From positions 3,934,501-3,998,500 of the forward strand of contig CAKKNE010000002.1 of assembly GCA_918797485.1 (NCBI GenBank): a DNA stretch of 64,000 bases, read 5' to 3'. The notes under the pieces are model-generated. The model did no database searches. It was not told where the DNA came from and saw only the letters and a list, made by a program, of their open reading frames with translations. Source of the stretch: Pelagomonas calceolata (lineage: Eukaryota; Sar; Pelagophyceae; Pelagomonadales; Pelagomonadaceae). The position numbers and the translations under genes were made by a program. This document shows, piece after piece, positions 1 through 8,849 of this stretch. Every line of letters begins with the position of its first letter. The first letter of the stretch is position 1.

Positions 1-230
1 ACCTCGTACGTATGCCCATCCGCGGCCATGCACGGATCGCTCATCACTTCGGTTGTGATACAGCAATAAAATTTCGAGGGCAACTCGTCGCGCCCTATCT
101 GCAGCCGCGCTATCTCTGCCCGGTGCGCGCGCAATGTCTCCTCTAGCACGCTCTGATGCTTTGCCACGTCGAGTAAGTCGTCCGTCACGAGCTTCTTCGC
201 CTTCCCGCGAGCGGCCGAGGAGCCGGTCAT
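1..230 (-). CDS. U-box domain protein, 5' end only (partial)
   Basis: A reading frame on the minus strand starts at the ATG at 230-228 and runs off the left edge (76 codons visible). After a Lys-rich start and a short helical, possibly coiled-coil stretch (residues 15-50), it enters a U-box: residues CCITTEVMSDP and then AADGHTYE match the family's opening (cysteine, Ile-Thr, acidic, Met, acidic-Pro, Ala-Asp-Gly-His-Thr-Tyr-Glu). U-box proteins are usually E3 ubiquitin ligases that recruit an E2 through this fold; the ligase role here is inferred from the domain start alone. The ATG overlaps the TGA that ends the DUF285 frame upstream (ATGA). What follows the U-box lies outside the window. 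Confidence 0.8.
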   Translation of the reverse strand, partial: MTGSSAARGKAKKLVTDDLLDVAKHQSVLEETLRAHRAEIARLQIGRDELPSKFYCCITTEVMSDPCMAADGHTYE

Positions 231-690
231 TCCGATTCTGACTGCTCGACCACGTACCAAGGAGCGTGGAGCGGCTGGTTGAAGGAGTTTGTGCTGTAAA
301 ACATACGGTACATATCCGTCACTTTGGACACTTTCCAATTGTCAAGCGGCTGGTTGAAGGATGTTGCATCTTGAAACATATATGCCATGATCGTCACATT
401 GGACACGTTCCACTTGTTGAGCGGCTGGTTGAAGGAGCGTGCGCCACTAAACATACAATGCATATCAGTAACATTGGACACGTCCCAATTATTGAGCGGC
501 TGGTTGAAGGAGCTTGCGTGGTCAAATATACCAGCCATCAAACATATAACTACACAACTAAAAAAAGTATCTAGTGTATATTTATCTTTTACTAGTAAAT
601 TAGAAAATCTAATTAGTGGTACCAAGGAGCGTGGAGCGGCTGGTTGAAGGAGGTTGCGTCCGCAAACATATAATTCATATTCTGTCCAAT
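227..690 (-). pseudogene. DUF285 (BspA-like leucine-rich) repeat array, probably a broken or rearranged gene
   Basis: On the minus strand about five units follow the DUF285 consensus (FNQPLNNWDVSNVTDM and variants such as FNQPLNKWNVSNVT). This family is known from Mycoplasma and Bacteroides surface proteins and many microbial eukaryotes. The array is not clean. A 34-base block is repeated exactly at 254-287 and 619-652 (each coding NQPLHAPW). Between units there is a strongly AT-rich stretch at about 536-618, unlike everything nearby, with in-frame stops; it could be an intron (possible GT donor at 620-619) or an insertion. The minus frame ends in TGA at 229-227, overlapping the start of the U-box gene. 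No convincing start codon or N-terminal domain is visible, so I treat it as a gene fragment. Confidence 0.6.
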
Positions 691-751
691 GTGACGAATA
701 TGAGATGGATGTTTGCAGACGCACACTCCTTCAACCAGCCGCTCAACATGG
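689..751 (+). pseudogene. Single DUF285 repeat unit in opposite orientation
   Basis: The plus strand here reads SNVTNMRWMFADAHSFNQPL, a full DUF285 unit, directly next to units on the minus strand. Bases 705-750 and 622-668 therefore form a large imperfect inverted repeat. It leaves the repeat pattern after the Asn-Met that follows. This is a fold-back rearrangement of the array rather than a separate gene. Confidence 0.6.
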
Positions 752-836
752 CGCGCGCGAAACGCCACCGTCGGGGGGTGCATAAAGATCCTTTCGCCGG
801 AGCACGCCAGTCCACAATAGCTAGGGTTAAACAAAC

Positions 837-3800
837 TTAGTCATAGGTCGCCATCAAACTCCGGCAGTCGCCGCCCGCGGACGCGAGCATCGTATTAAAC
901 CGGCCCTGGACAGCACCGATCAGGTCCGAGGCGACGGCGCGCTCCTTCTCGAGGTTTATCGGTGCGGACGGCGCCGCGCAGGCCATCGATGCGGGCCCCG
1001 ACGTGAGGTCCGCGAGCGGGCCGTCCGGCCCCGTCCACGGCGCGCGCGACTCGAGGTCCTTGGCCAGCTGGAGGGCCGCCAGGGCGTCATGGCGCCAGCG
1101 GCTCGCGTTGCAGTATGTAGTCGAGACGGCCTTGGCGAAATGAGTCGCCGAGCTCTCGAGAGACACGGGACCGAGGAAGGGCGACCTGCCCTGTAAAGCA
1201 GCTTCCCGCGCGGCGGTAGGCAAACCGCGACTGCCATCAATGGTCGTCGCGATGGGCAGGCCGTGCTCGAGCGCGAGCCAGACTTTTGTGGAAATTCCCG
1301 AGGGCACGTCGGCCGGCGCCGCAAAGACTCGCGAGCGCCTGAGGACATTCCCAACATTGTCCAGGCGGCCGGGCGCCCAGACCCGCGCGGACGTGTGGGG
1401 CGGCCGGCCTCGCCCGACGTTTTCGGCCGAGCACACGCGCTGAATTTGCTCGGCATCGTTTTTACTGCGAGCGTCCTTGCACGCGGCTCGAGCCTCTTCC
1501 GCCCAGACGACGGTCCCCGCCAGCATCAGGTTGGCGTTGCGCAGCTCGTCGCACCCGCCATCCACATCGGAAAGCGAAGATATGGCCGGCAGCGCCTCGC
1601 GGAGCAGCCACCGGACCACTTTCCGGTTCGAGTACGTACCTCCACCAACAAATACCAGGTCTTTCCGGGCCGCCCAGGTCTGGGCGTGCGCGTCCCAGCC
1701 TTTGCGGGCCGTCTGCGGGTCGATGCGCGCCCGAAAGGGCAGGACGCGGATCGGCGGCTTAGCCGCACTGATGGTCTCCTTCTTTAGTAATTCATGACCA
1801 ACGAAGTCCGCCGACACCTCCGATGGGGGCGACGCGCGCACCTCCTCGAAGGCCCTCGAGTCGTCGTCGCTGATCGAGAGGACGACCTCCACATCAGGAT
1901 GTCCGTACAACACGCGCTCCGCCTCGCGCACGTTCTTCCAGTAGTTCGGCGCGTCGCCGCGCGCCGCGGCTACGGACTTTGCCCTAGCGTACTGCACGTC
2001 GTCGGAAACTAGCGCTAATCGGATCTTCCTTCTTCTTAACAGGCCCAATTCGCGGACGACAGGCAGTAATAGCAACGGTATGGGCGCCGCGTCCCTCCTA
2101 TAAAACCACGTCGTCCCGATGACCACGTCCACCCGTTGCTTCGCTAGGCGCGGTGCCGTCACAGCCTTCAAATCGGAGGACACAGCGAAGACCGCGAGGT
2201 TCGAATCTTCGCAGCCGGCGATGTCCAGGTCGCGCACCATCTTGGCGGGCAGGGCCTCCCACTTCGACGAGAACTCTTTTGGTGCTTTGGCGTCGCGATG
2301 GGCCAAAATCACACGGTGGCCCGCGCGGCACGACCACGACAAGATCTGGCGGATGCGCACGTGGCCGCCCTCGTAGGGCGTCGGGAGCTTCTCGTAGGCC
2401 ACGAAAATCGTCAGGGCGGCGCCGGCCACCGTCGCGTCGTCTATGAGTTCAGCTTCGAACTCCGGCCGCGCCCGCGCCCGCGCGCAATCCGAATTATTCC
2501 GGCGCTGGGGGCACGTCTGCGTCGAACACCACTTGTTGACCTCCTCCTGGATTACACTTGAAGGCAATAGTTGGATACCCGGCAGGGCCGCACATCGCGA
2601 CAAGTCCACATCAGCACCCAACCGGTCCCAGAGGTACTGGTAGGAGTGCATGCCCAGGGCCTTGAGCCGCGGCTTGTTCGGCCCCGAGAAGAAGTTGAGG
2701 GCGTAGGCCGACGCCGGTGCCGGGAGTCGAATCGTGCCGTGCGGCGCCGCGGCCGCGTCGACACCACAACAACATCTCGAGACCACATCTTCCTGTAAAG
2801 TAGCCGTCAGGAAGGCGGCGGATTCCAATGTTGTGAAGAAGGTGCCGGCGTGGTTCTCGCAGACCTCGGTCCGCTTTTGGAGCAGCGCGTCCTTCTGCAA
2901 TTTGCGAGCCTCGGCCTTGGACGCGTCCGGCGGCACGCCGTCGCCAGCTAAATGAAAAGTCCAGCGCTTGCCACCTAACACGACGGCCCGTCCGACATGC
3001 GCCAGCGACGCCATGAAGGCGCCGCCCCAGGGCGAGAAGCCCGGCGTTAGTGCCGTCGGCGCCTGGAGGCGACTCAGCCAGGACCTCGGGAATACGAGCG
3101 TATCGTGGCCCAGGTGCGGCTCGCCCACGCTCCGAAACACGTCATCCAGCGTCTCAAACGCGCGCGGCGCGATCTGTCTTCTAGTAATAGACCAGGCCGT
3201 GCGCAACGGCCTCCTTTCATCTAACACGAGCTGTTGGAGGTGAACGTAGAAGTGCGGATGTATTAGGATATCAGGATTGGTCAAAACGACGTAGTCCGCC
3301 TCGTGGTTATGCGCAGCGCACTCAAGCAGGTCCGACACCAGTGGTAATCTCATCCCGTTCGCCGTAATCACGCCGTTCCCCAGCTCGCACGCCCGCCGCA
3401 CGGGGAAGCGCGTCAAGATGCGTTGCGCGTCTCGGTCGTCGTGCCTTGCTGCCGCTACGAGCTCCACATCAATACCTGATCTTGTTGCGACCCTCCAAGC
3501 GCTACTTAGAGCCTCATGAGCGACCTCGTCCTCGTTGATCGCCTCGCCACCGATGGTCGTGTGCGCGTGCGGCTTACTGCGGAAGAAGGGGTTCGTCACG
3601 TGCACGAAGCGCGGCCAGGCCACGGGCGTGCCGTGCGTGGGCCTTCGGAAATCCCTACCGTCCATGACCTGGGCCCGCTCGGGCAGCGAGTCCACAAAAT
3701 TATTGCCCCAGTGCTTTCTAACTGGAGAGAAGAGCAGGCGCCTTCTTTGATTGCCGTCGTCGTCGGGCTCGCCCTCGTCCTCTTGCTTTGGTGTCGGTGC

Positions 3801-5498
3801 CGGCGTAGGTTCCGCGTTAGTAGTGTTGACCTCCTCGGCGAAGGCCCCCCTCAGCAACAAGGCGGCGTCCGTGTCCTCCTTGAGTCGATCGTCGCCGTCA
3901 TCGTACCCATGAGCCGAGAGCCACCCACCAAATCCCTCCGTGACCCTCCTAAGAGCCAAATAGACGTCGCAGTGCGGCACCCTTCTTTGAACCTCATCTA
4001 AGACAATTCGTTTCGAGTAGGCCTTCGGTTTTGAGGTGGCCGCGTGGACGTGGCCGGCCCCAAAGCCGGTGGTCGAGTCCCAGCACTTGCGCGGCTGGTG
4101 CCTTCCTCGCTTCGGCGAGTTGGCCCCTCTCTGACACGACGTCGGCTTCCGATTCGCGAGCTCGTCGACGTGTTGGACCACTGCTGAAGCGTCGACGGCG
4201 TTCTCGTTTCCCAGAACGGCTCTACTAAGTCGCTGGACCTCGCTCGTATAATTCAACTTCATGCGCTCATACACAGCATCGTAGCAGACGTAGGGCGCCC
4301 AGTGCGCGTACTGCTGAAATCTCAAAGCAACACCATGAGATCTTTGGGTCCGCGTGGACCCGGTCGGCGCGAAGCAGGCCCCGAACATAAGCATCGACGA
4401 CAATACCACATCCCGCACGTCGCGGTGGGACGTCAGGATCACATCGACCTGATTTACCAAGCGAGGCACGAAGATGTGCGTCTTCAGCACGCAGATGCGG
4501 GAACTCAGACAAGCGTCGAACGCCGCGGCGTCGCCGTCCGCGTGCGCGCCGTGGACGGCGTACTCTTCAGCAGAGAGGCGCCTTCTTTGAACGTACTGCT
4601 CGAGCATGCTCTTGACGGCGTTGTACTGCCACGTGCTGCCGCTCCGCGACAGGCCGGTCACCAAGACCCTTACGCCGAGCCACGTGTTGTTCTGCGATCG
4701 TCGCGCGCGGCAGGGCACTGCTTTACCGGTCGCGAGCGCGTTGGCCTCGGCGTGCGCCGCGCGGCGCGTCGAGTTGACGCGGTACTTCGTGTCGACGGCG
4801 ACGACGGCGCGCGACGCCTTCTTCGGCGTCGCGACCGGCGCGGGCGTCGCGCGGTCCCGCGGCTCGTAGCGGTCCGGCGTCGGCGCGGGCGTCGTCCGGT
4901 CCCGCGGCTCTTCTTTTGGCGTAGCGACCGGCGCGGGCGTCGTGCGGTCCCGCGGCTCGTAGCGGTCCGGCGTCGGCGCGGGCGTCGCGGGCCGCGGTGA
5001 TGGCCGCGGCGACGGCGCGGGCGTTGCTAGCTTCCTCGCGCGTTCGGCCGCCAGCCGCGCCGCCTCCGCGCGTTCGGCCGCGGCGCGCTCCTCATCCACC
5101 TTTTCTTTTTGTGCGCGCCGCTCCTCCGCCGCGCGCTCGGCCTCCATCTGGTGTCTCCGCCGCTCGGCCTCGGCCGCTGCGCGCTCCTCCGCGTCAATCT
5201 TAGGCGTTTCCACGCGCATCGTCGACGGCGCCGGCGTCGGCCGCGGGCTGTGGACGACGCGCGGCCAGGGCGCGTCGCCGGTCCAGGCGTCGCGCGCCTC
5301 GGCGCGCCACGTCTCGAGGAGGCCGCCCTCGCGCTCCGCCGCCGCCGCACTATGTAGTTGCAGCATGTGCCGCGCGTTCACCGCGAGCGCGCACACCACG
5401 GCGAAACCGATCAGCGCGCACCACGCCGGGCGTGATGAGCTTTGCGTCCCGTGGCGGCGCTCCCGTGGCCAGGGCCGCGGCTCGCGCGGGCGGCGCAT
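837..5498 (-). CDS. Giant type II membrane protein: sulfotransferase plus two glycosyltransferase-like domains
   Basis: 1553 residues from ATG 5498-5496 to TAA 839-837, no intron needed. Order: short basic tail; a single membrane anchor at about 26-46 (WCALIGFAVVCALAV), typical of Golgi type II enzymes; a charged Glu/Arg/Ala helix (100-160); Pro/Thr repeats built on PTPDRYEPRDR and TPAPVATPK (160-225); a sulfotransferase domain with 5' PAPS loop GLSRSGSTWQ (about 282-291) and 3' phosphate motif HRDVRDVVLSSM (about 358-369); an unassigned, possibly glycosyltransferase middle domain (about 620-860, with DYVVLTNPDILIH); and a GT-B-like C-terminal domain (about 1030-1530) with EGGHVRIRQIL near its start and PSGISTKVWLALEHGLP near its end, the place of the donor-binding motif. 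I infer a Golgi enzyme that builds and sulfates a polysaccharide or glycoprotein glycan. The middle domain assignment is weak; the other two are solid. Confidence 0.85.
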   Translation of the reverse strand: MRRPREPRPWPRERRHGTQSSSRPAWCALIGFAVVCALAVNARHMLQLHSAAAAEREGGLLETWRAEARDAWTGDAPWPRVVHSPRPTPAPSTMRVETPKIDAEERAAAEAERRRHQMEAERAAEERRAQKEKVDEERAAAERAEAARLAAERARKLATPAPSPRPSPRPATPAPTPDRYEPRDRTTPAPVATPKEEPRDRTTPAPTPDRYEPRDRATPAPVATPKKASRAVVAVDTKYRVNSTRRAAHAEANALATGKAVPCRARRSQNNTWLGVRVLVTGLSRSGSTWQYNAVKSMLEQYVQRRRLSAEEYAVHGAHADGDAAAFDACLSSRICVLKTHIFVPRLVNQVDVILTSHRDVRDVVLSSMLMFGACFAPTGSTRTQRSHGVALRFQQYAHWAPYVCYDAVYERMKLNYTSEVQRLSRAVLGNENAVDASAVVQHVDELANRKPTSCQRGANSPKRGRHQPRKCWDSTTGFGAGHVHAATSKPKAYSKRIVLDEVQRRVPHCDVYLALRRVTEGFGGWLSAHGYDDGDDRLKEDTDAALLLRGAFAEEVNTTNAEPTPAPTPKQEDEGEPDDDGNQRRRLLFSPVRKHWGNNFVDSLPERAQVMDGRDFRRPTHGTPVAWPRFVHVTNPFFRSKPHAHTTIGGEAINEDEVAHEALSSAWRVATRSGIDVELVAAARHDDRDAQRILTRFPVRRACELGNGVITANGMRLPLVSDLLECAAHNHEADYVVLTNPDILIHPHFYVHLQQLVLDERRPLRTAWSITRRQIAPRAFETLDDVFRSVGEPHLGHDTLVFPRSWLSRLQAPTALTPGFSPWGGAFMASLAHVGRAVVLGGKRWTFHLAGDGVPPDASKAEARKLQKDALLQKRTEVCENHAGTFFTTLESAAFLTATLQEDVVSRCCCGVDAAAAPHGTIRLPAPASAYALNFFSGPNKPRLKALGMHSYQYLWDRLGADVDLSRCAALPGIQLLPSSVIQEEVNKWCSTQTCPQRRNNSDCARARARPEFEAELIDDATVAGAALTIFVAYEKLPTPYEGGHVRIRQILSWSCRAGHRVILAHRDAKAPKEFSSKWEALPAKMVRDLDIAGCEDSNLAVFAVSSDLKAVTAPRLAKQRVDVVIGTTWFYRRDAAPIPLLLLPVVRELGLLRRRKIRLALVSDDVQYARAKSVAAARGDAPNYWKNVREAERVLYGHPDVEVVLSISDDDSRAFEEVRASPPSEVSADFVGHELLKKETISAAKPPIRVLPFRARIDPQTARKGWDAHAQTWAARKDLVFVGGGTYSNRKVVRWLLREALPAISSLSDVDGGCDELRNANLMLAGTVVWAEEARAACKDARSKNDAEQIQRVCSAENVGRGRPPHTSARVWAPGRLDNVGNVLRRSRVFAAPADVPSGISTKVWLALEHGLPIATTIDGSRGLPTAAREAALQGRSPFLGPVSLESSATHFAKAVSTTYCNASRWRHDALAALQLAKDLESRAPWTGPDGPLADLTSGPASMACAAPSAPINLEKERAVASDLIGAVQGRFNTMLASAGGDCRSLMATYD

Positions 5499-5955
5499 GC
5501 TTTTTTGTGGTGGGCTGCTTCTAAATGGCCGTCACGGCTGCCCCATTTGCATCCGTACCATTGTGCAATTCGCTGTCGCAGTGCGGAGGCTGCAATAATT
5601 TTTAGCACCACTTCGATGGTGACGGGTTTTCGGGATCCAGAGGAGCAGGCAGGGGGCGCATCGACGCGTCTTCTACGTTTCCACGCGGTTTGCGACGCCC
5701 TACTTTTTTCGGCGGTGGCGGCGGGTTTGGAGAGCAGGTTTGTATCTCAAGCTAATGAGAGGCGGCAGCCCGCGGCTGTGCAGCGACGGGCGTACCGAGC
5801 TGTACGCATCACTCATTGCATCGGCGTGATGACGGCTGCGGACCGGGACCACGCGTGAGGCACCGTGTGCGGCTGCCCTTGCCATAGCCTCCAACCAAGC
5901 CGCGGCGCAGCGATCGCGGGACGACCGCCACGCCGTCGGCGCAGCGATCGCCGGG
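5499..5955. other. Divergent spacer, no gene seen
   Basis: Between the start of the sulfotransferase gene (leftward) and the Pro-rich gene (rightward). It should hold both promoters. I see no copy of the nine-fold promoter motif found elsewhere in the window, no TATA box and no convincing ORF. Confidence 0.5.
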
Positions 5956-6468
5956 ATGGCCGACGAGGCCCGGTCGACGGCCGACGAGCCCCGGAGCCCG
6001 CTGAGCCCCGGCGGCCACGAGGCGGTCGATTTGGGCGATGACGACGGCCCGGTGACGTACCAGGCGTGCGACTTCGCGGATTTGGATCGAGTGGGAGACC
6101 GCGACGCCGTGCCGGTCTACAACGTGGACCCGCGGAACGGGACTCCAAAAAGGGGGTCCAAGGACGTTAAGTTGGACGTGCCCTGGCCGCCGCCCTCGCC
6201 GCCCCTGTCGCCGACGGAGGAGGCCCAGCAGCTCGTGAAGATGATGATGTGCGCGGGTTTCGACGAGCGCGGCGTCACGTACGACGAGGCCGTCGGCCCG
6301 CCGCCGCCGCCGTACTCGCCGCGGAGCCCGCCTTCTACTGAAGACCACGCGGCCCAGGACCAGGACTCGACTTGTGATGACTCGGGCGACGAGGTCCTCC
6401 AGGATGGTCCGAGCGTCAAGGCGCACGGGCCGCCGGACCCGGCCGCGGACGACCGCCGGCCGGGCTAA
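5956..6468 (+). CDS. Pro-rich acidic protein of unknown function
   Basis: 170 residues beginning MADEARSTAD, ending in TAA at 6466-6468. It is low-complexity: acidic start, then Pro/Ser-rich blocks (PWPPPSPPLSP, PPPPPYSPRSPPS) and an Asp/Glu-rich tail. The PPPPYSP stretch contains a PPxY motif, the usual ligand of WW domains; whether it acts as one is inference. No transmembrane or signal segment. It converges on the aquaporin gene with 55 bases between stop codons. The reading frame is long for its position and starts with a good ATG context, but because it is GC-rich and low-complexity the call as a real gene is moderate. Confidence 0.5.
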   Translation: MADEARSTADEPRSPLSPGGHEAVDLGDDDGPVTYQACDFADLDRVGDRDAVPVYNVDPRNGTPKRGSKDVKLDVPWPPPSPPLSPTEEAQQLVKMMMCAGFDERGVTYDEAVGPPPPPYSPRSPPSTEDHAAQDQDSTCDDSGDEVLQDGPSVKAHGPPDPAADDRRPG

Positions 6469-6523
6469 TTATCTGTGAATGAATTGATATATACACTAAC
6501 TATCCCGTCGACGGGATATGTTA

Positions 6524-7369
6524 CTAGTCGCCCTTCGTCGGCTGCGACCGCACCAACACTAACAAAGCGTCCTTCACCGGCTTGCCCCAGACGAGCCACT
6601 CGCACATCGGCAGCCCCACGACCAAGCCGACAGCCTGGCCGCCCATGAAGGCCGGCCAGGACTTGGGCGTGATCGACGCGAACGTGTCCGTGAAGGATCG
6701 GCCGATCGTGACCGCGGGGTTCGCGAAGGACGTCGAGGACGAAAACCAGTAGCCCGCCGTGATGAAGAGGCCCACGAGCATGGGCACGTCTCCCTTCGCC
6801 TTGATGCCGCCAAAGATCGTGAGGAGTAAGCCTAGCGTCGTCAGGGCCTCGGAGAAGAACTCGCCCCAGCTGTCGCGGTCTTTCCCATCGAAATAGTAGA
6901 TCTTCTTCTGGAACATGGCGTGGGCGACGTGGGAGCCGAGGATGGCGCCGCCGATCTGGAACGGCACGAATAACGCGAACTTGAGCGAGCTCAGCTCGCG
7001 CTTCAGCCAAAAACAACAGGAAACGACGGGGTTGAAGTGGGCCCCGCTAATGCCGCCCAGCACACTAATCAGCACGTACAGGATACCCCACGTCGCCAGC
7101 GTGTTTCCGAGTAAAGCCACACCATCATCCGGGCTCAAAATGTCGCCGTGGTAGCCGCTCCCAACGATGACGGCCACGAGGAACATCGTCCCCAGGGCCT
7201 CCGCGAAGACCTGGCGCGCGAGCGACGCCTCGGGCTCCTCCGCCTCCTCCGCTTTTATCTTGTCTAAAGGAATGCACTTGCCCTCGACCATCACGCACTT
7301 GGCATCGGCTGGCGCGCAGCCCTGGCCGGCCTCGGCGGCGTCGAGTACTTCATCGCCTTTGTCTGACAT
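6524..7369 (-). CDS. Aquaporin / MIP-family channel
   Basis: 281 residues, ATG 7369-7367. After a 50-residue hydrophilic N-terminal extension come about six membrane helices and the two pore loops of the MIP family: SGAHFNPVV (about 109-117, NPV instead of NPA) and SFANPAVTIGRS (about 214-225, canonical NPA). Family length is usually 230-290. The wording of the second loop (STSFANPAVTIGR) is closer to bacterial AqpS/arsenic-associated channels than to plant PIPs, so it may pass glycerol, metalloids or other small neutral solutes as well as water; that is inference. It sits head-to-head with the PEMT gene, sharing a 487-base spacer that carries a copy of the window's promoter motif. Confidence 0.9.
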   Translation of the reverse strand: MSDKGDEVLDAAEAGQGCAPADAKCVMVEGKCIPLDKIKAEEAEEPEASLARQVFAEALGTMFLVAVIVGSGYHGDILSPDDGVALLGNTLATWGILYVLISVLGGISGAHFNPVVSCCFWLKRELSSLKFALFVPFQIGGAILGSHVAHAMFQKKIYYFDGKDRDSWGEFFSEALTTLGLLLTIFGGIKAKGDVPMLVGLFITAGYWFSSSTSFANPAVTIGRSFTDTFASITPKSWPAFMGGQAVGLVVGLPMCEWLVWGKPVKDALLVLVRSQPTKGD

Positions 7370-7514
7370 GTTTGACTCAATGCTGCTTTCTTTTGATCGA
7401 TGCGGCGGCTGCGATAGCAGCGCTTATCGTGCGGTAGCAGGTTCAGACAGCCACGCTCGACCTCGACGCCGAGCAAGCCCACGATTCGCACAGGTGCGTC
7501 GGCGTCTCGTTTTT

Positions 7515-7537
7515 GCTAGTGTCCTTACGCCGCTAGC
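7515..7537 (+). promoter_or_regulatory. Shared inverted-repeat promoter motif, copy 1 (divergent aquaporin/PEMT spacer)
   Basis: GCTAGTGTCCTTACG followed by CCGCTAGC: ends are GCTAG and CTAGC, so the element is an imperfect inverted repeat. It lies 146 bases before the aquaporin ATG and 320 before the PEMT ATG. The 487-base spacer 7370-7856 otherwise shows no ORF of note. Confidence 0.65.
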
Positions 7538-7856
7538 TCAGACTCGACCCTTGCCACGCCATGCTTCGGAAGCCCTCTTCGCGTCACACGCTCAATCGCA
7601 TGGTCACGGTTTCCGGAGGGGTCCTGTGAGATCGAGACCCCCTCAGCAGAGATGCGATGCAGAGCATCGAATAAGCCGCCACGACGACTCATTGCCTTTA
7701 TCGTTGCGAGTTGCAGCTCCACGCAACACTCCACTACGCCACCGCGCTGCGCCAGTTCGTCGCGTGCATTGTGCGTTGCGAACAAGCACGCGCAAAGACA
7801 GCATCAGCAGAAGCCATTGAATTGCGCGACGTCGTGGTGCGCATAGATCAAGCAAA

Positions 7857-8651
7857 ATGTCGACGACCACGGTCCTCACGACCGAGAAGCCGAGGCAGTG
7901 GCTCGCGCGGCTCCGAGTTGGCAAGCGCGACGACGACTACATTCCCGAAAGGCTGAAGCACGCGGCCCGGCCCGCGACCAAACCGGACCGCACGCTCCAA
8001 CTGGTCTTCGCGCTCGGGGTGCTCGTCCCTTTTCTCGCGTTCGCGTTTCTCGACCCGGCGGGCGCCCGGGACGCGTTTGCGCTGCAGTATGCGACACTAG
8101 CACAGCTCCCTTCCTACATCATGACAGGGCCGTTCGTCGCCGCGGTTTTGTGTCTCTGCGTCGAGCGTGTTTGTTATACGCTCGTCTGGTGCTGCCCGAA
8201 GGCCTTCGCCGAGTTCTGCTCAAAGCATAACTTGGGGGCGCCCGTCGACGTCATCGTGCGATTATTCGGCGTGAACAAGTTCTTCCAACTGCTGGGCTTC
8301 GCGCACCTATATCTGTTGGGCGGGCTCGCGCCGCCGTCGTCATTGTTCGCGCTCGGCGTCGGCGCGACTCTGGTAGTGTGGGGCCAGGCGCTCAACGTAG
8401 GCATCTACCGCGCGATCGGCAAGGCGGGGGTCTACTACGGCTACAAGTTCGGCGTCGCCGTGCCGTGGTGCACGGGCTTCCCCTTCACGCTCGGCCTCGC
8501 GCACCCGCAGTACCTCGGGTCCGCGGCGACGGCGTACGGGTGCGTGCTGCTCTCGCTGACGGCGGCCCACGTCCCGGGCGGCTACGGCGGCCTCGCGCAC
8601 GCCCAGGCGCTCCTCTACGCCTACATGGCCTACGTCGAGCACAACCTCTGA
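7857..8651 (+). CDS. PEMT: Phospholipid (phosphatidylethanolamine N-) methyltransferase, PEMT type
   Basis: 264 residues, ATG 7857, TGA 8649-8651. Several hydrophobic helices (about 45-65, 85-110, 140-175, 225-255). The diagnostic C-terminal half reads GQALNVGIYRAIGKAGVYYG, then VPWCTGFPFTLGLAHPQYLG: the YRAIGKAGVYYG and PW.TGFPF...HPQY.G blocks are those of the membrane methyltransferases that convert phosphatidylethanolamine (or its methylated forms) to phosphatidylcholine with S-adenosylmethionine. It probably acts in the endoplasmic reticulum. The length fits the single-domain PEMT family rather than double-domain CHO2. Whether it does all three methylations cannot be read from sequence. 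Confidence 0.88.
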   Translation: MSTTTVLTTEKPRQWLARLRVGKRDDDYIPERLKHAARPATKPDRTLQLVFALGVLVPFLAFAFLDPAGARDAFALQYATLAQLPSYIMTGPFVAAVLCLCVERVCYTLVWCCPKAFAEFCSKHNLGAPVDVIVRLFGVNKFFQLLGFAHLYLLGGLAPPSSLFALGVGATLVVWGQALNVGIYRAIGKAGVYYGYKFGVAVPWCTGFPFTLGLAHPQYLGSAATAYGCVLLSLTAAHVPGGYGGLAHAQALLYAYMAYVEHNL

Positions 8652-8772
8652 TGATGGACTGCGTGTCCTCCGTCCTCGAAATCTAATTGTTTATTTATTC
8701 TCGACTCGGAGCGTCTCGCGCAATGCGCTCCCGCCACGACGCGCGCCCATCGGGACTCGGGCGTAGCACCTA

Positions 8773-8785
8773 CGCCATCGACGCG
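8773..8785 (-). repeat. Introner core 13-mer outside any coding region
   Basis: CGCCATCGACGCG, the reverse complement of the core found inside several introns here, lies in the 198-base convergent spacer between the PEMT and phosphoglycerate mutase genes. It may be the remnant of an introner in a 3' untranslated region. I see no other feature in the spacer. Confidence 0.4.
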
Positions 8786-8849
8786 AGCGCTCCCGGAAAG
8801 TCCACGACGCGATACGCCTTCGACGCAAGTGCTCAAAACAACGACCTTA

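Noticed and set aside
266-574. Plus-strand ORF across the DUF285 array
   Set aside because: It is the antisense of minus-strand DUF285 units and its repeats (RLVEG) only mirror them.
3700-4600. Repeated CCTTCTTTG words in the sulfotransferase gene
   Set aside because: They are coding, each giving Gln-Arg-Arg on the minus strand, and are spread without regular spacing; codon preference explains them.
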